Positions 62,395 through 64,000 of a DNA stretch of 64,000 nucleotides are shown piece by piece. The DNA lies in assembly GCA_022825505.1 (NCBI GenBank), contig JAJDWR010000074.1:1-64000 (forward strand), read 5' to 3'. Position 1 is the stretch's first letter, and the number at the start of each line of letters is the position of its first letter. Made by a program: the position numbers and the translations under genes. The stretch comes from Gammaproteobacteria bacterium. Lineage in GTDB: Bacteria > Pseudomonadota > Gammaproteobacteria > Steroidobacterales > Rariloculaceae. Under the pieces are notes generated by a model. The model did not search any database, was not told the DNA's origin, and saw nothing but the letters and a program-made list of their open reading frames with translations.

Positions 62395-63717
62395 TTACAA
62401 ACCGTTTCGACGCGCGATTTCGCCAAGCACGGACGCGCTCGGCTTGGGCAATCGTTCGAACGTCTCACGGTCGACTGCCACCAGGCCGAATTTCGGGCCG
62501 TAGCCGAACACCCATTCGAAGTTGTCCAGCAGTGACCAGTGCAGATATCCCAGAACGGGGACGCCGTCGTCGATTTCTGCCTTGAGACCTGACAGCGCCG
62601 ACGGGATGAAGCGCTGGCGCAAGGTGTCGTCTTCGGTGGAGACGCCATGTTCCGTAACCAGGATCGGCAGCCCCGTATTCGCGTAAGCGTAGCGGACGGC
62701 GTTGCCCAGCGATGGAGGATAAACCTCCATTCCCAGGTGAGCCGTTTCGGCGCCTTCAGGTACCGGTAACTTGCCGTCGGCGTCGAAGAGCGCACGGGTG
62801 TAATTCTGCACGCCGAGAAAGTCGTCGTTGACGGCGAGTTCAAGCCACGGCTCGTAGACCTCGGCGCGTTTCCTGTCACGAACAACAGCAGACCCGACGG
62901 CCTGGTCGTCCTCGATGGCAATGCTCACGCCAACCGGCAAGTCCGGCAGCGACGACTTGATCGCATCGCGGCCGGCAACATGCGCCAACAGCAGGTTTTC
63001 CTGCGTTGCCGGGATGTCTGCGCGGTCGACCACGTTTCCGGTCGAGAATTTCTCTACGCCCAGCCTGCGGGCCGCCGCATCGAGCGCGATCCGGTTGCCT
63101 TGCCAAACCTCGTCGGGCAGAACCCAGGTGAGCAACGGCATGAGCTGCGGCTCGTTCAGCGTTACGGCAAAACCGATTTCCGCCCCCAGGTGCCTTGCCG
63201 CGCGCTCGCAAAACCGCGCGAACAACGCCGGCGACCCGCCGTTCGTCCAACCGCCCCGTGCCGCAAACCAGCGCGGCGTCACGAAGTGGTTGAACGTAAC
63301 GACAGGAACAAGACCGCGTTCCCGGCAACCCTCCACGATACGCTTGTAGTGGTCGAGCATCGCGATCGAAAGGAAGCCTTCCTCCGGTTCGATTCGGGCC
63401 CACTCGATGGAGAATCGATACGAATTCAGGCCCAGATCGCGAACGATATCGAGGTCTTGCGGCCAGAGTGCCAGGCCATTGACCGCGTCGCCGGACGGCT
63501 CGGCAAAGTTGGTGGGTTCCTGGTGTTCAAGGAACCACAGATCGCTGGCCGTGCTGTTGCCTTCGATCTGATGACCGGCAGTCGAGGCGCCCCAGAGAAA
63601 GCCGTCCGGGAATGCCGTGCCGCTCTGACCGCGCCCAACGCTGGGTGCGGCCAGCAGCGCCGCTCCAGCCGAAAGCACGGAGCGGCGCGACAGCAGGACA
63701 TCAGAAGCTGACGTCAA
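62395..63717 (-). CDS. GH1-family beta-glycosidase, exported
   Basis: A 440-residue glycoside hydrolase family 1 enzyme with both catalytic glutamates: acid/base in TLNEP and nucleophile in LVTEHG. FLWGASTAGHQIEG and HWSLLDNFEWVFGYGPKFGLV are family signatures. The N-terminus has an SRRSVLSAGAALLAAPS signal reminiscent of a Tat signal, so it is probably periplasmic. The TTG at 63717 is the best start; it lies inside the end of the upstream TonB receptor (17-bp overlap). It probably processes glycosides imported by that receptor. Confidence 0.88.
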   Translation of the reverse strand: MTSASDVLLSRRSVLSAGAALLAAPSVGRGQSGTAFPDGFLWGASTAGHQIEGNSTASDLWFLEHQEPTNFAEPSGDAVNGLALWPQDLDIVRDLGLNSYRFSIEWARIEPEEGFLSIAMLDHYKRIVEGCRERGLVPVVTFNHFVTPRWFAARGGWTNGGSPALFARFCERAARHLGAEIGFAVTLNEPQLMPLLTWVLPDEVWQGNRIALDAAARRLGVEKFSTGNVVDRADIPATQENLLLAHVAGRDAIKSSLPDLPVGVSIAIEDDQAVGSAVVRDRKRAEVYEPWLELAVNDDFLGVQNYTRALFDADGKLPVPEGAETAHLGMEVYPPSLGNAVRYAYANTGLPILVTEHGVSTEDDTLRQRFIPSALSGLKAEIDDGVPVLGYLHWSLLDNFEWVFGYGPKFGLVAVDRETFERLPKPSASVLGEIARRNGL

Positions 63718-64000
63718 ATGCGAATCCGACCTGGCGGAATGAAACGCCGGGGAAGGTCCACAAGCGAACGCCGCCGTTTTCCTGCCCGATAAAAGTCGTA
63801 GCGTAAGCGTTGAGAATGTACGGCTCGTCTCCGAGATTGCGGCCGAACAATCTCGCCGACCATCGGCCATCGGCCGACCGAAGGCCAACGCTGCCGCCCC
63901 AGCGGGCGTGGGCCGGGTAGGTGAATTCCTCCTGGGCGCGCTGGGCAGCGCGAATGTCGGAATTGTGGATTGCGTTCAGATTGACGAATGCCTCCATCGC
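63701..64000 (-). CDS. TonB-dependent receptor, C-terminal part (runs off the window)
   Basis: The last ~99 residues of a beta-barrel receptor: WSARLFGRNLGDEPYILNAYAT is the characteristic penultimate-strand region of TonB receptors, and the chain ends QVGFAFDVSF with a terminal Phe. The gene begins beyond position 64000. It overlaps the GH1 start by 17 bp, indicating an import-plus-hydrolysis operon. Confidence 0.85.
   Translation of the reverse strand, partial: AMEAFVNLNAIHNSDIRAAQRAQEEFTYPAHARWGGSVGLRSADGRWSARLFGRNLGDEPYILNAYATTFIGQENGGVRLWTFPGVSFRQVGFAFDVSF

Overview
The window looks like the chromosome of a GC-rich, Gram-negative gammaproteobacterium with an oligotrophic, probably marine or host-associated, polymer- and aromatic-degrading lifestyle. 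The supporting evidence is a PhoB/PhoR/PhoU-Pst block, DsbB, DapE, TsaB, a YoaA/DinG-type helicase, a YhhQ transporter, TonB-dependent receptors, formylglycine-type sulfatases, GH1 and GH3 glycosidases, and amidohydrolase, cyclase and FAH catabolic enzymes. The genus cannot be named from the sequence. No rRNA genes and no CRISPR array were seen.

Layout. 0-3 kb: a decayed MmeI-like restriction/methylase gene, a membrane-anchored heptad-repeat protein, and a 145-bp nested palindrome. 3-14 kb: the phosphate regulon (porin, pstB, pstA, pstC, pstS, then phoU, phoR, phoB), interrupted by dapE and dsbB. Two clear Pho boxes sit before the porin. 13.8-18.5 kb: tsaB, a YoaA-like helicase and GTP-dependent PEP carboxykinase. 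18.5-25.3 kb: dusA behind a polyol/sugar operon (SDR, LsrF/LacD-like aldolase, Zn-dehydrogenase, FGGY kinase), with a divergent MFS transporter. 25.5-33.9 kb: a small orphan protein, yhhQ, a YbdK-like ligase with an N-formylglutamate amidohydrolase, a sulfatase, mobA, tRNA-Ala(GGC), tRNA-Glu(TTC), and two DUF6152-type exported proteins.

34-41.2 kb: a divergent catabolic locus. One arm is cyclase, cupin, SDR, 3-hydroxyacid/acyl-CoA dehydrogenase and an AtoE-like transporter. The other arm is a sodium:solute symporter, two single-helix micropeptides and a BKACE enzyme. It may oxidise a beta-hydroxy acid to a beta-keto acid and split it with acetyl-CoA. 41.3-44.7 kb: a small accessory patch with a DUF1703-type AAA/PD-(D/E)XK protein between imperfect direct repeats, a truncated Phd antitoxin, VapBC, and an orphan HicB-like antitoxin.

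44.8-62.4 kb: a LysR-controlled cluster (type I extradiol dioxygenase, alpha/beta hydrolase, cyclase, FAH-family hydrolase ... D-2-hydroxyacid dehydrogenase, M24-fold hydrolase, amidohydrolase). It is split by an ~8.7-kb mosaic (about 49.9-58.66 kb). The mosaic holds a GH3 lipoprotein, a LigM/DesA-type O-demethylase with a metF stub, a DNA-methyltransferase fragment, a sulfatase fused to a truncated GH3 domain, and a TonB receptor. A 63-bp near-identical copy of the FAH gene 3' end lies on the far side of the mosaic, and a 15-bp perfect inverted repeat brackets the ligM-metF' piece. Much of the mosaic is visibly more AT-rich than its surroundings. 62.4-64 kb: a GH1 glycosidase and the 3' end of another TonB receptor that runs off the window.

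The strongest candidates for something undescribed are the mosaic catabolic island, the symporter/micropeptide/BKACE locus, and the sulfatase-GH3-methyltransferase junctions.
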